NCBI GenBank assembly: GCA_004017535.1
Contig: SAJS01000001.1
Location: forward strand, 1,034,165-1,098,164
DNA from: Mesorhizobium sp.
GTDB lineage: Bacteria > Pseudomonadota > Alphaproteobacteria > Rhizobiales > Rhizobiaceae
DNA length: 64,000 bases
Direction: 5' to 3'
Made by a program: the position numbers and the translations under genes. How positions within the stretch are numbered: position 1 is the stretch's first letter; each line of letters begins with the position of its first letter. Below the pieces are notes generated by a model, which made no database searches, had not been told where the DNA came from, and saw only the letters and a program-made list of their open reading frames with translations. Below are positions 36,901 to 44,997 of this stretch, in pieces.

Positions 36901-37654
36901 CGCTCGCTGCTCCGATCACCCCGATCGTCGGCGTGGAATCGGGCAGCAACCCCGGAAACAGCTCGCGATGTTCCGGCTGGCCGAACGCCAGGTCCGTCGG
37001 CGGCAGCAGCGCGGTCAGGCCGAAGCCATTGCCGATATCGCCTGCGGGATGTTCGAAATTGCCGCCCGCGCTGCTCGGCGAGCCGTTGCCGCCGGCCGAG
37101 ATCGAGCCGTCGGCGCCGAAGGCGACATTGATATGGCTCGATTCCAGGGCGGCGATCAGGGCCACGCGCGGCACCTCGACATCGCCCAGGATGAAGGTCG
37201 GCACGTTGAGCGCGCCGTCCTTTATGACGATCTCGGATCCGTCGGGCTGCACCAGCACCAGATTGTGCCCGTCGACCTTGATGTTGTCGATCGAGACATT
37301 GGCCGGAAGCTTCACGACATTGCCGGCGTCGGCATGATATTCATGCGGGACGTTCGCGGCCGCGGCGTTCGCCGCCGGCGCGTTTGCGGCAGGTGCGTTT
37401 CCTTGGGCGGCATTGGAAGCCGGAGCGTTGGAGGCGGGAGCATTCGCATCGGCTGCCGGCTGGTTTGCGGCAGGCGCATTGGCCGCGCCTTGCGCCGGCG
37501 CGCCGCTGCCGACATCGACAGGCACGGGCTCGCTCGCCGCGTGGCCGGTGGTCGCCTGCGCCACCTGGACACCTGTCGAGTTATGATTTTCAGCGGCGCT
37601 GGTGTGCTCGTCCCAGGAATTTGAAACGGTGTCGAATTCGATATTGGTCGTCAT
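33983..37654 (-). CDS. Large RTX adhesin with T1SS-143/VCBS repeats, type I secretion substrate
   Basis: 1223 residues, with GGAGGGG before the ATG. Residues 51-101 form an Ala/Asn/Pro-rich linker, and a small beta domain follows (NVVKLPANVSIDNIKVDGHN). T1SS-143 and VCBS/cadherin-like beta-sandwich repeats run from about 240 to 1060; most begin PTIG.. and end VDDVPTAV or DDAPTAVADTD. The RTX calcium block lies at 1073-1130 (GGAGADNLSG, GGNDTLVGGAGNDTL). The C-terminal uncleaved type I secretion signal follows. It would be exported by the nearby T1SS and act in surface attachment or biofilm. The N-terminal layout resembles LapA-like retention proteins. Confidence 0.9.
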   Translation of the reverse strand: MTTNIEFDTVSNSWDEHTSAAENHNSTGVQVAQATTGHAASEPVPVDVGSGAPAQGAANAPAANQPAADANAPASNAPASNAAQGNAPAANAPAANAAAANVPHEYHADAGNVVKLPANVSIDNIKVDGHNLVLVQPDGSEIVIKDGALNVPTFILGDVEVPRVALIAALESSHINVAFGADGSISAGGNGSPSSAGGNFEHPAGDIGNGFGLTALLPPTDLAFGQPEHRELFPGLLPDSTPTIGVIGAASVNEAGLPARNGEPTGSDSASNSETTSGSIAFTSPDGVSQVTLGGHVLTTAPQTFTDATGSLTASYSFNAATGTGTISYSYTLLDNTSGDNTSVSFGVGVTDSDGDAAPPGTLVINIIDDAPTAVADTDVVPSGSHAEIDGNVITGAGSDGNAAGADVRGADDVTVVGVAVGDTNASLDNTATLGTVIQGLYGKLTLNADGTYSYTRDAGSQGGHDDVFTYTIKDGDGDLSHTTLTISIGDSTPTIGDLTPQGSGGDTTVYEKGLPASSGSEGSGEAQNPAPNSDQSEINTGTFTISSPDGIGSITVNGQVITAAALLNSGTTPIGITTPLGNTLTITGYNAVNGQVSYTYTLLDNENHPNAGTDSIFDNMTVTVTDTDGDVSAPGTLSVQIVDDVPTAVAPDYAVLANGAGHSAQFALDADQTVLNNYGADGAGTVRFAASLDGADSGLTSGGAHIIYDVSDDGHTLFGNANGATVFTVTLDPQSANYSVDMDGIVDSLTQVTFSNGAYDFDGGNGAWAGFVPTGQKNSGTPVNDDSKDVLFTPFGTGTTINGNANSFGIGGGAGGQNIGALEGIRVDFVQDLTGNPMGAGGYGDPTNRDHVFDSHYTANGATFTFGDGNTNTVLQITAKDDNATTGTDGNNTVGDGALDSVTSITIMYDGETQIVNFTDIGTAATTYTVGNPGGLTDRTYTVQFVDVDPTAAVHYAAQITGILDTNVSVATFTADGYNSLELLNKSGDDFAITGFGAAVQSTNPVNFNLPIQIVDADGDLATSLIGVTLSGNTIADHSADVGATHTYASTAAAPDIIGSAFDDTITGNDVGNMLYGGAGADNLSGAGGNDTLVGGAGNDTLNGGSGNDLLVGGSGQDTLTGGAGADTFRLDHLDIKDLITDYNGAEGDKIDLSSLFETAAGGNIADYVHYDAGTKTLSVDTNGTTGGANFVDVAQLTNAPAAGTINILYDDSNHVQHTATI

Positions 37655-37977
37655 AGCTCAAGCCCCTCCGGCATTTCCCGGAAAGAGACATGTGAGGCCC
37701 GGACTTTGCAACAGACCTTCCATTCATTTCATATATCCAAATATGTAGAGAATCGCATTTTTTACACTTGGTAAATTGCGATGATATACCCTGTTATGCT
37801 TACGCCTAGGGAATTCGGGATCGGCTGCGGCGCGCGCTCTCGGTTTGGTAAATGAAAGTATAAATGTGAATAAAATTTGACGAAAAATAGAATATCGTGA
37901 TTCGCCGAAACTTACCCACCTTCCTTTCCGATAATTTGAGACAAGATTGGTAGCGTCCACAGTCAAAGGTGGGCGTT
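37655..37977. other. Shared AT-rich promoter region of adhesin and protease
   Basis: A 323-bp AT-rich gap between the divergent adhesin and cysteine protease genes, with no credible gene inside. It must contain both promoters and holds the inverted repeat listed separately. The composition is clearly lower in GC than the flanking genes. Confidence 0.6.
37752..37782. promoter_or_regulatory. Imperfect inverted repeat in the adhesin/protease promoter
   Basis: ATCGCATTTTTTAC at 37752-37765 is answered by GTAAATTGCGAT at 37771-37782. This is a long symmetric repeat with a two-base difference in arm length and a 5-bp spacer. It could be an operator for a dimeric regulator, for example the RHH-type protein of the T1SS operon. 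A transcript hairpin is also possible. Confidence 0.35.
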
Positions 37978-39108
37978 ATGAAAATACAAAAAGCAGCCCC
38001 GGGAATGACGGGGATCAAGGTTTTCTTGCTGGCTGTCGGCCTTGCCGGCTTCGCAAATCCATCATCCGCCAGCGCGAATTCGGGCCTGGAACCGGCCCTG
38101 CAAAAGGTGGTTGCGCCGGCGAGCCTCGGCGGCGTTTCGCTGGGCCGGCCGCAGCCCTGGCAGCCAGCCGCCGCATACCGCATCGCGGACATTTCGGCTG
38201 GCCACGCGCCGGCGGCCGAGGTTGAAGCGCTTTCCGCCGCCAAGGTCGATCCCGGCATCGATCCGATCCAGACCGCCGCGATCATTCCCGGCGTTTTCGG
38301 CTCCGTCGCCTTGTCAATGCACAATTTCCCGGTCTCGGCGCACTGGGCCCCGGTTTACAAGGCGATCGTCGCTTGCACGGCAGGCAGCGCCTGCGATCGC
38401 AAGAACGCAGTCTTCGGCGAGATCGTCGACATCGCGAGCAAGAAGGGCTTCCGCGAGAAGCTGTCTTTCATCAACAGCAGCATCAACCGCTTGATCACCT
38501 ACAAGTCGGACATGGCCGTCTACGGCGAGCTCGACCATTGGGCCACACCTTCGGAAGTCCTCGAACACCGCGCCGGCGATTGCGAGGATTACGCCATACT
38601 GAAGATGGCGGCGTTGTTGCGCGCCGGGATTCCCGCGCAAAGCATGTCGCTCGTCGTGCTGCAGGATCGACGTCGCAAGTTCTTCCACGCCGTTGTGTCG
38701 GTGAGCACGGGAAGCGGCAACTTCATCCTCGATAGTCTCAGCAACCTCGTCTTGGTCGATACCCAGCTGCCCGACTATGTTCCGCTTTACTCCTTCAGCA
38801 CGGATCGCGCCTGGATCCACGGCTCGAAGTCCGGCGCGCAGGTTGCCGACATCGCTGGCGGCCTTACAACGGTGGCGCCCGGCGAAGGGGTGCCGGAAGC
38901 ATCTGTCGCTTCAAAATCTGAGCAAGTAGGCTGGAGCGGTTCACCGTTTCTCGGAAAGCGGAGCCGCTCTTTCTTTGTTTTCGCTGCATTTGTGCGGGGC
39001 CAAACGACTGCGCTTGGCTGCAAAAATGCTCAGCCATTGAAGACGAAGGCCATCAGAAGTTCCGGCTCGGCGACAGGCGCGCGCACGGCGCTGAGCTGGC
39101 CACGATAG
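37978..39108 (+). CDS. LapG-type (BTLCP) periplasmic cysteine protease
   Basis: 376 residues from ATG 37978, with AAAGGTGG upstream. A signal peptide ends near ASANS. The bacterial transglutaminase-like cysteine proteinase triad is complete: Cys202 in HRAGDCEDYAIL, His237 in KFFHAVV and Asp252 in FILDSLSN. LapG relatives release LapA-type adhesins by cutting after an Ala-Ala pair. It is divergent from the RTX adhesin and next to the T1SS genes. The last 55 or so residues, from about 320, run through a hairpin element and antisense of the next gene, and may be an artefact of a lost stop. Confidence 0.88.
   Translation: MKIQKAAPGMTGIKVFLLAVGLAGFANPSSASANSGLEPALQKVVAPASLGGVSLGRPQPWQPAAAYRIADISAGHAPAAEVEALSAAKVDPGIDPIQTAAIIPGVFGSVALSMHNFPVSAHWAPVYKAIVACTAGSACDRKNAVFGEIVDIASKKGFREKLSFINSSINRLITYKSDMAVYGELDHWATPSEVLEHRAGDCEDYAILKMAALLRAGIPAQSMSLVVLQDRRRKFFHAVVSVSTGSGNFILDSLSNLVLVDTQLPDYVPLYSFSTDRAWIHGSKSGAQVADIAGGLTTVAPGEGVPEASVASKSEQVGWSGSPFLGKRSRSFFVFAAFVRGQTTALGCKNAQPLKTKAIRSSGSATGARTALSWPR
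38934..38969. terminator. Hairpin inside the 3' part of the cysteine protease gene
   Basis: GAGCGGTTC..GAGCCGCTC forms a stem followed on the plus strand by TTTCTTTGTTTT, like a rho-independent terminator. It may also be a short interspersed repeat. Its position within the open frame suggests that the original protease gene ended before it. Confidence 0.4.
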
Positions 39109-39671
39109 CGCCGCTCGCCGGCGCCGATGACGAAGCCGCTGGTGACCGGCGTTTCGCCATTGGCGTCGAGCCTGGCGAAGATGTCGGTGACGTTGAGATC
39201 GAGCGCCAGCTTCAAATCCTGCCGCCCATCCTCTCCGGGCGCGCTCGGCAACTGTCGCCTGACCAGTTGCTGGAACGGCGTGTTGAAGGCCAGGATCTTT
39301 TTCGACGAAGACAACGCGAAGGCGGGCGAGGGGCAGGCGACCAGGATCGCGTTGATCGTGCGGATCGAGGCGAGCTTGCGCAATTCCATGCTTTCCTCGG
39401 CGAGGCCGCGCATGCAGGCGACCCGGATCGCCGAGGTGAGGTTGCCCTGGTCGGGATGATGCTCCGCGATCTCCTCGACCAGCATGCCGATCGTGCATTT
39501 GCGGCTTTCCGCCATGTGCTTCAGCGACGCCCAGAAGGCGCGCTCGAGCCGGATGCCGCGACGCACGCCGCCGCGCGCCACGACGCGGAATTCCGGGCCG
39601 AAATCCTCGGCCGCGAGCGCCGGCAGCAGCCGTTCGCGCGGAGTATCCGGGCGGATGGCGCTACCGTTCAC
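39030..39671 (-). CDS. Ribbon-helix-helix regulator with PAS-like C-terminal domain
   Basis: 213 residues. The N-terminal part (about 30-95) matches the RHH_4 type: GGVRRGIRLERAFWASLKHM, then CTIGMLVEEIAEHHPDQGNL and SAIRVACMRG. The rest has a PAS-like start (RTINAILVACPSPAFALSSS, ILAFNTPFQQLVRRQL) and a beta-rich end. It overlaps the HlyD-type gene by 11 nt as the last gene of the secretion operon, and its end overlaps the convergent protease gene by 79 nt. It is a likely regulator of the adhesin system; the ligand, if any, is unknown. Confidence 0.75.
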   Translation of the reverse strand: MNGSAIRPDTPRERLLPALAAEDFGPEFRVVARGGVRRGIRLERAFWASLKHMAESRKCTIGMLVEEIAEHHPDQGNLTSAIRVACMRGLAEESMELRKLASIRTINAILVACPSPAFALSSSKKILAFNTPFQQLVRRQLPSAPGEDGRQDLKLALDLNVTDIFARLDANGETPVTSGFVIGAGERRYRGQLSAVRAPVAEPELLMAFVFNG

Positions 39672-40950
39672 TCATCGCCTCCTGACGCGCCTTGTTGATC
39701 GGCTTCAAGAGATAGTTGAGGATCGTCTTGCGCCCGGTCTTGATGTCGACCGAGCAGATCATGCCAGGGATGATCGAATAGGTCTTGCCGTTCCTTGTCA
39801 GCGTCGACTTCTCGGTGGCGACGCGCACCTGATAATAGGGCTCGCCGGTCTTCTGGTCGACGAGACTGTCGGCGGTGATGTTGGAGACCTTGCCCTCGAT
39901 GCCGCCGAAGATCGAGAAATCATAGGCCGTGACCTTGATCAGCGCCTCCTGGTTCGGCTGGATGAAGGCGACGTCGCGCGGCGAAACCCGAGCCTCGACC
40001 AGCAGCGTCTCGGATGTCGGCACGATGCCGGCCACGACCGCGCCCGGCTGCACGAAGGCGCCGAGCGTGTTGACGTCGAGCGTGTTGACGATGCCGTCGA
40101 CCGGCGAGCGTATATCGGTGCGCGCGACCTTGTCGGTGGCGCCGCGGATGGTCTCGTCCACGACGGAAAGGTCGGCCAGCGCCTGCGTCAGGTCGCTCAG
40201 CGCCTCCTGCTGCAATTGCAGGCCGAGCTCGTTCACCTGAAGCTGAGCCTCGGTGATTGCCGCCTGGGTCTTCTTGATGGTCTCTCCGGCGAGCGCCAGC
40301 TGTCCGTGCAGGTCGGTCTGCTCGCGCTCGACGCGGATCTGCTCGGTCCTGGCCATCAGGCCCTTCTTGACCATGGGTTCCACAAGCGCCGCTTCCTGGT
40401 CGGTCACGGCCAGGCTCTTGGCCAGGCGGTCGGAATTGGCGGTGGCCTCGTCCAGCTCCTTCTCGCGCTGGTCGAGGCGCGATTTGAGAACCGACAGCTT
40501 GACCTCGAAATTGTCGCGGCGCGCGACGAGCAACTTTTGCTCGTTGTCGCAGATTTCCGGCGCGATCGTCTGGATTTCCGCGGGGCAGGGGAAGGCCCCT
40601 TCTACATTGCCGCTCTGCTCGAACTGCAGCCGCGCGATGCGTGCCTGCAGCGCTCGCGCCTTGGCTTTCTCCTCGCCCAGGCTCGACGTGTTGCCCGAGT
40701 TGTCGAGACGGATGATGAGGTCGTTCTTTTTGACGGTCTGGCCGATCTGGACGGCGATCTCCTGAACGACGCCGGGTTCGCTGGCCTGGATGACCTGCGT
40801 CTTCGAGGCGGGTATCACCTTGCCATCGCCGCGCGCGATCTCGTCCACCTCGGCAAATGACGCCCAGCCCGTGAAGCACACGAACAGGGCGCCGACGATG
40901 TAGACGGACGCCGAGGCGAAGAGAGGTGGCCGGTCTTCCCTTGCAAGCAT
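39661..40950 (-). CDS. Type I secretion membrane fusion protein (HlyD/LapC-like)
   Basis: 429 residues from the ATG of MLAREDRPPLFA; longer in-frame starts overlap the ABC gene. One membrane helix (about 12-30) precedes a lipoyl-like domain (DGKVIPASKTQVIQ) and long coiled-coil helices at about 95-270. The second lipoyl half and the HlyD C-terminal barrel follow (ADIRSPVDGIVNTL-type segment). It bridges the inner membrane ATPase and TolC. It is 13 nt after the ABC gene. Confidence 0.93.
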   Translation of the reverse strand: MLAREDRPPLFASASVYIVGALFVCFTGWASFAEVDEIARGDGKVIPASKTQVIQASEPGVVQEIAVQIGQTVKKNDLIIRLDNSGNTSSLGEEKAKARALQARIARLQFEQSGNVEGAFPCPAEIQTIAPEICDNEQKLLVARRDNFEVKLSVLKSRLDQREKELDEATANSDRLAKSLAVTDQEAALVEPMVKKGLMARTEQIRVEREQTDLHGQLALAGETIKKTQAAITEAQLQVNELGLQLQQEALSDLTQALADLSVVDETIRGATDKVARTDIRSPVDGIVNTLDVNTLGAFVQPGAVVAGIVPTSETLLVEARVSPRDVAFIQPNQEALIKVTAYDFSIFGGIEGKVSNITADSLVDQKTGEPYYQVRVATEKSTLTRNGKTYSIIPGMICSVDIKTGRKTILNYLLKPINKARQEAMSER

Positions 40951-40963
40951 GTCTGTGTTCCGG

Positions 40964-43096
40964 TCAGGCACTGCCTTTCTGCAGTGCCTGAATGACTTGT
41001 TCCTTTGGCCCGTCGGCGACGACGCGGCCTTGCTCGATGACGATGAGGCGGTCGGCAAGCTCCAGCATGCTGTAGCGATGGGTCGATACGATCAGCGTCG
41101 TGTTGCTGTCGAACGCCACCTTGAGCTGCTTGATCAACTGCCGTTCCGAGGCGAGGTCCATCGAACCCGACGGCTCGTCGAGGAAGACGATCTTCGGCTT
41201 CGTCAAGAGCAGCCGGGCGATTGCCACCGACTGCCTTTGCCCGCCCGAGAGATTGGTGCCGCGCTCGCCGACATTCATATCGTAGCCGCGCGGATGCCGC
41301 GAGACGAAGTCGTCGACGCCCGCGGCCTTCGTCGCGTCGATGATCTCCTCGTCGGTCGCTTCCGGTGCCGCCATCACGAGGTTCTCCTTGATGGTTCCCG
41401 AAAACAGGTCGCCGGCCTGCGCGACGATGCCGACCGCGGCGCGCACCTCCGACGGGTGGTATTGGCGGATGTCGATGCCGTCGAGAAGCAACTCCCCCGA
41501 CGTGGGCAGGAAAAGCCGGCCGATCAGCCGGCCCATCGTGGTCTTGCCGGAACCGATGCGGCCGATGATGCCCACCCGCTCGCCAGGCTTGACCGCGATA
41601 TTCAGCCCGCTCAGAACCTCGTTTTCCGTGCCGGGATAGGCGAAACCCACATTCCTGAAGACGAGCGCGCCGCTGCGGATCGGCCGGTTGACGAAACCGA
41701 CCGTGTCGGGGCGGTCCTCCGGCTGCGACATGATCGTGTTGATGATCCTGAGCGACAGCATGGCCTGCCGGAAACGCGCAAGCGTGATCGCGATCTGGCC
41801 GAGCGGCGCCACTGCGCGGCCGGCCAGCATCACGGTGCCGATGATGGCGCCCGTCGAGACCTGTCCTTCGGAGAAGGCATAGGCGCCGGCCACAACCAGG
41901 GCGACCGTCACGAATTGCTGGATGGCGCCGGTGATGTTGCCCGCCGCCGCCGAGAGCTCCTTGATCTTCTCCGAGGTGTTGGCGGCGTTCTTCGAGTGCT
42001 CGCCCCATTTGCGCAGCAGGTAGGCCTCGGCGCGCAGCGATTTGATCGTCTCCAGCGTGGAAATGGATTCCACCAGCAGGGCCTGGCGCTGCGATGCCTC
42101 GTTCATCGAGGCCGCGACCCGCTTGCCGATCCGCCGCTGCGTTACCAGCCCGACGATGACGGATATGACGAAGGCCAGCGCCGGTATGATCACCAGCCAG
42201 CCGCCGATGGCGTAGATCACAGCCAGGAAGACGAACACGAACATCGTGTCGATGAAGACGCTGATGGTGTTCGAGGTGAAGAACTCGCGCACGAACTCGT
42301 ATTGCGTGACACGGTTTGCATATTCACCGGTCGATCCGGGCCGGGCGGAAAGCGAGGAATTCAGCACCTTTTCGAACAGCAGATAGGATATCCGCAGATC
42401 CGCCTTGCGTCCGGCATAGTCGATCAGCGACGCCCTGGCCGTCTTGAGCAGCAGGTCGAACAGGATGGCCGCGCCGATGCCGAGCGCCAGCACCCAAAGC
42501 GTGGAGATCGCCTTGTTCGGCAGGATGCGGTCATAGACATTCATGGTGAAGATCGGCGAGGCGATCGCCAAAAGATTGATGAAGACCGCCGACAGCACCA
42601 CCTTGGAGTAGGTGCGCCAGAACGCCCCCATGGTGCCGGTCAGCCAGTGGCGCCTCTCGATCCGCGCGGCTGTGCCGACGGTCATCTCTTCCGCGGTGTT
42701 GGCATAGGTGATCGAAAAGGACGTGCCGCCGCTGATGTAATTCTCGGCGAGTTCCGCCCTGTCGATCGTGGTGCGACCGTTTTCCTGGGGCGCCGTCAGA
42801 TATTGCCCGCCCTCCATTTCCGCCAGGAGAGCGATCGGCAATTGGCTGACGCGGAAGACGATGGCCGGGAGATCGAAGCGGCCGCGCAGGAAATCGCGAT
42901 GGCTGAAATCCTGGACCTCCAGCCCGATGCGCTCGGCCAGGTGGCGGACTTCATCCGGCTCGATGCGCGTCTCCGAAATCGGCACGCCGGCAAACAGCAC
43001 CGTTTCCGCGCTCGGCCTGCCGAGATAGGCCGCAACAGCGCAGAAGCAGGCTTTGAAAGCCTCCTTGGGCGACAAGATATGAGGTTGCTGGTTCAC
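40964..43096 (-). CDS. Type I secretion ABC transporter (LapB/HlyB-like)
   Basis: 710 residues. The N-terminus (1-140) is a C39-like domain without the catalytic Cys-Gly motif, as in LapB and HlyB transporters that export RTX proteins uncut. A six-helix membrane domain follows at about 155-440. The ATPase domain has Walker A GRIGSGKTT at 512-520, signature LSGGQRQ near 617 and Walker B IVFLDEPSG near 637. It is the motor for export of the RTX adhesin. It is 39 nt after tolC. Confidence 0.95.
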   Translation of the reverse strand: MNQQPHILSPKEAFKACFCAVAAYLGRPSAETVLFAGVPISETRIEPDEVRHLAERIGLEVQDFSHRDFLRGRFDLPAIVFRVSQLPIALLAEMEGGQYLTAPQENGRTTIDRAELAENYISGGTSFSITYANTAEEMTVGTAARIERRHWLTGTMGAFWRTYSKVVLSAVFINLLAIASPIFTMNVYDRILPNKAISTLWVLALGIGAAILFDLLLKTARASLIDYAGRKADLRISYLLFEKVLNSSLSARPGSTGEYANRVTQYEFVREFFTSNTISVFIDTMFVFVFLAVIYAIGGWLVIIPALAFVISVIVGLVTQRRIGKRVAASMNEASQRQALLVESISTLETIKSLRAEAYLLRKWGEHSKNAANTSEKIKELSAAAGNITGAIQQFVTVALVVAGAYAFSEGQVSTGAIIGTVMLAGRAVAPLGQIAITLARFRQAMLSLRIINTIMSQPEDRPDTVGFVNRPIRSGALVFRNVGFAYPGTENEVLSGLNIAVKPGERVGIIGRIGSGKTTMGRLIGRLFLPTSGELLLDGIDIRQYHPSEVRAAVGIVAQAGDLFSGTIKENLVMAAPEATDEEIIDATKAAGVDDFVSRHPRGYDMNVGERGTNLSGGQRQSVAIARLLLTKPKIVFLDEPSGSMDLASERQLIKQLKVAFDSNTTLIVSTHRYSMLELADRLIVIEQGRVVADGPKEQVIQALQKGSA

Positions 43097-43135
43097 GATC
43101 CGCCCCGAAGGAACAGAGATCGATGCTTACATCGG

Positions 43136-44584
43136 CTACTTTTTCCTGACCGGCGCGAGGATGTCGAACGGCAGATCGTTCTTCTGCTCCGACGGCGTGC
43201 GCGCATAGGTCTCGGTATCGGCCGTGGCCGGCACACCGAATTCCTCACGAGCGTAGGCCGCGGACTCCTTGGCCGGCTGGATGTTGAGCGTCTTCAGCAA
43301 TTCCCCGGTCGCGGCCAGCAGCCGGTATTCCGCGAACAGCGACGCGTAGGACGACGTGTCGGCCAGTGTCGCGGTGTTGAAGCGCGTGTTCTGGGCATCG
43401 AGCACATCGAGAAGCGAGCGCTGTCCGACCTTGAACTGCTCGCGATAGGACGCGACGAGCTTTTCATTGGTGGCTGCCTGCTGCCGCAGCGTCTTTGCGA
43501 GATCCGCCTGGCGGAAGCGGCGGTCCCAGGAGGTGCGAACGGCTTCCTCGATCTCGCGCAGCACCTGGTGCAGCGCAAGACGCTGCTCGCTGGTGCGGCG
43601 GATCTGTTCCTGCTCGTTGGCCTTGTCGATGCCGCCGCGGTACAGGTTCCAGCGCAGCACCACCCGAGCCTGCAGGTCGCTGGTGTCGCCATTGTCGCCG
43701 TCTATGTCGTACCCGCCGCGGGCAACACCCTCGGCGGTGATCGTCGGGCCGTATTTCGCCCGCGCCGCATCGACCAGCGAGGCCGCGGCGTCGATGTCGC
43801 TGTTGGCCATGTGGACACGCGGATTGTTCTGCCTGGCAAGCCCAATCGCATCGTCCAGCGACCGCGGCAGGGCGGCCGAGACATCGGCCGGCCGTGATGG
43901 GCTGGTCAGCGGCTTGCCGACATTCTTGAAGAAGCGGATCTTGGCTGCCTCGAGTTCTTCGGTTGCCTCCTGCATCCGCGCCTTGGCGGCAAAAAGGCGT
44001 TCCTCGGCCTGCTGCCGGTCGGCGTCGTTGAGCGCGCCGCCCGCGATGCCTTGCTTGATGTCGCTGAGAATGGACTGATGAAAGCCAAGGTTTTTCTTGG
44101 CCTCGGCCACGATGGAAGCCTGCAGCATGTATTCCAGATAGTCCTGGACGACCGCGAGGCCGATGAACTCGGACCGTTCCAGAACCCGGAAGGAGGCGCC
44201 ATCGACCCGCGAGGCCTGGCGGTTCAGTTCCGCTCGCCGCGCGCCGCTGTCGTAAAGCGTCTGCGAGACGGTGAGATCGGCCTCGTTCGGATAGAGGGCT
44301 TTGTGATCCTCGTCGAGCGCGCGCCTTGTATCGTTGTCCAGGCGGCGAACGCCGGTCGAGGCTTCCAGATCGACGCTCGGAAGATAAAGGCCTTTCGCCT
44401 GGCGCAGTTCGAATTCGATCGCTTCGCGGTTTTCGATCGCCTGGCCAATCTCCGGATTGGATTCCACTGCGACGGCAACGGCTTCTTTGAGTGTGAGTGC
44501 GCTGGCGTTACCGCAAGCCAGCATCGACACCGTAATGGCAAGCGCAAACCGCCAGCCGACGGTCACTTTACCCGTCCTGGTCAT
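43136..44584 (-). CDS. TolC-family outer membrane channel (LapE-like)
   Basis: 482 residues with a signal peptide (LAITVSMLACGNASA). Two outer membrane efflux repeats of long helices carry TolC-like segments (NPEIGQAIENREAIEFELRQ in the first, NPRVHMANSDIDAAASLVDA in the second). The motif YREQFKVGQRSLLDVLDAQN is the typical family signature near the end of the second repeat. It is first in the secretion operon, followed by the ABC gene. Confidence 0.92.
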   Translation of the reverse strand: MTRTGKVTVGWRFALAITVSMLACGNASALTLKEAVAVAVESNPEIGQAIENREAIEFELRQAKGLYLPSVDLEASTGVRRLDNDTRRALDEDHKALYPNEADLTVSQTLYDSGARRAELNRQASRVDGASFRVLERSEFIGLAVVQDYLEYMLQASIVAEAKKNLGFHQSILSDIKQGIAGGALNDADRQQAEERLFAAKARMQEATEELEAAKIRFFKNVGKPLTSPSRPADVSAALPRSLDDAIGLARQNNPRVHMANSDIDAAASLVDAARAKYGPTITAEGVARGGYDIDGDNGDTSDLQARVVLRWNLYRGGIDKANEQEQIRRTSEQRLALHQVLREIEEAVRTSWDRRFRQADLAKTLRQQAATNEKLVASYREQFKVGQRSLLDVLDAQNTRFNTATLADTSSYASLFAEYRLLAATGELLKTLNIQPAKESAAYAREEFGVPATADTETYARTPSEQKNDLPFDILAPVRKK

Positions 44585-44997
44585 TTCTACCCCGTGACTA
44601 TCCCCGCGCCATTTTATTTTTATTGGCGCTTATTTGCCCAAGCCTGCCACCGGAGCTTGCGGCCAGTATCTATCAGATTTTTCCAGGATGTGAGTGCATA
44701 TCGGCTTGGACACCCCTTAAAAGTGCGATTCCGGGCATTAGGGCCAAAGCCTGTAGCAAAAATGGCACAGAAACCGGGAGCGCTGCAGCCGGGAATCCTT
44801 CGGTTCAAAGCAGGCCGCAATGGTTAATGGCCTGAACCAAATGGCGAATCGTGCAGCCGCTAGATACAAACACTCGGAAATCTGCTCCAGCTTTGCAAAG
44901 CATACGCAAGAAATCGCCATGCCGGGCTGGTTTGATTGGCAAACGTGGATCGTTCCATGTATTGCGAGCCGGATCAAAAAGCGGTGGATCTTCCTGC
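44585..44997. other. Intergenic region between tolC-like and oxidoreductase genes
   Basis: A 413-bp gap between divergent genes. No protein motif was seen in any of the short open frames. It holds promoters for both directions and, on the tolC side, the inverted repeat at 44606-44629. In-frame codons reach 150 bp upstream of the oxidoreductase start but have random composition. Confidence 0.55.
44606..44629 (-). promoter_or_regulatory. Inverted repeat in the tolC leader
   Basis: GCGCCA and TGGCGC are separated by a 12-bp AT-only loop, 22-45 bp upstream of the tolC-like ATG. It may be a leader hairpin or an operator for the secretion operon; no known regulator motif was recognised. Confidence 0.3.

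Noticed and set aside
40949-43897. Plus-strand open frame of 982 codons opposite the T1SS genes
   Set aside because: Antisense to well supported ABC and TolC genes. It has Arg/His/Gln/Ala-rich random composition, which is usual in high-GC DNA.
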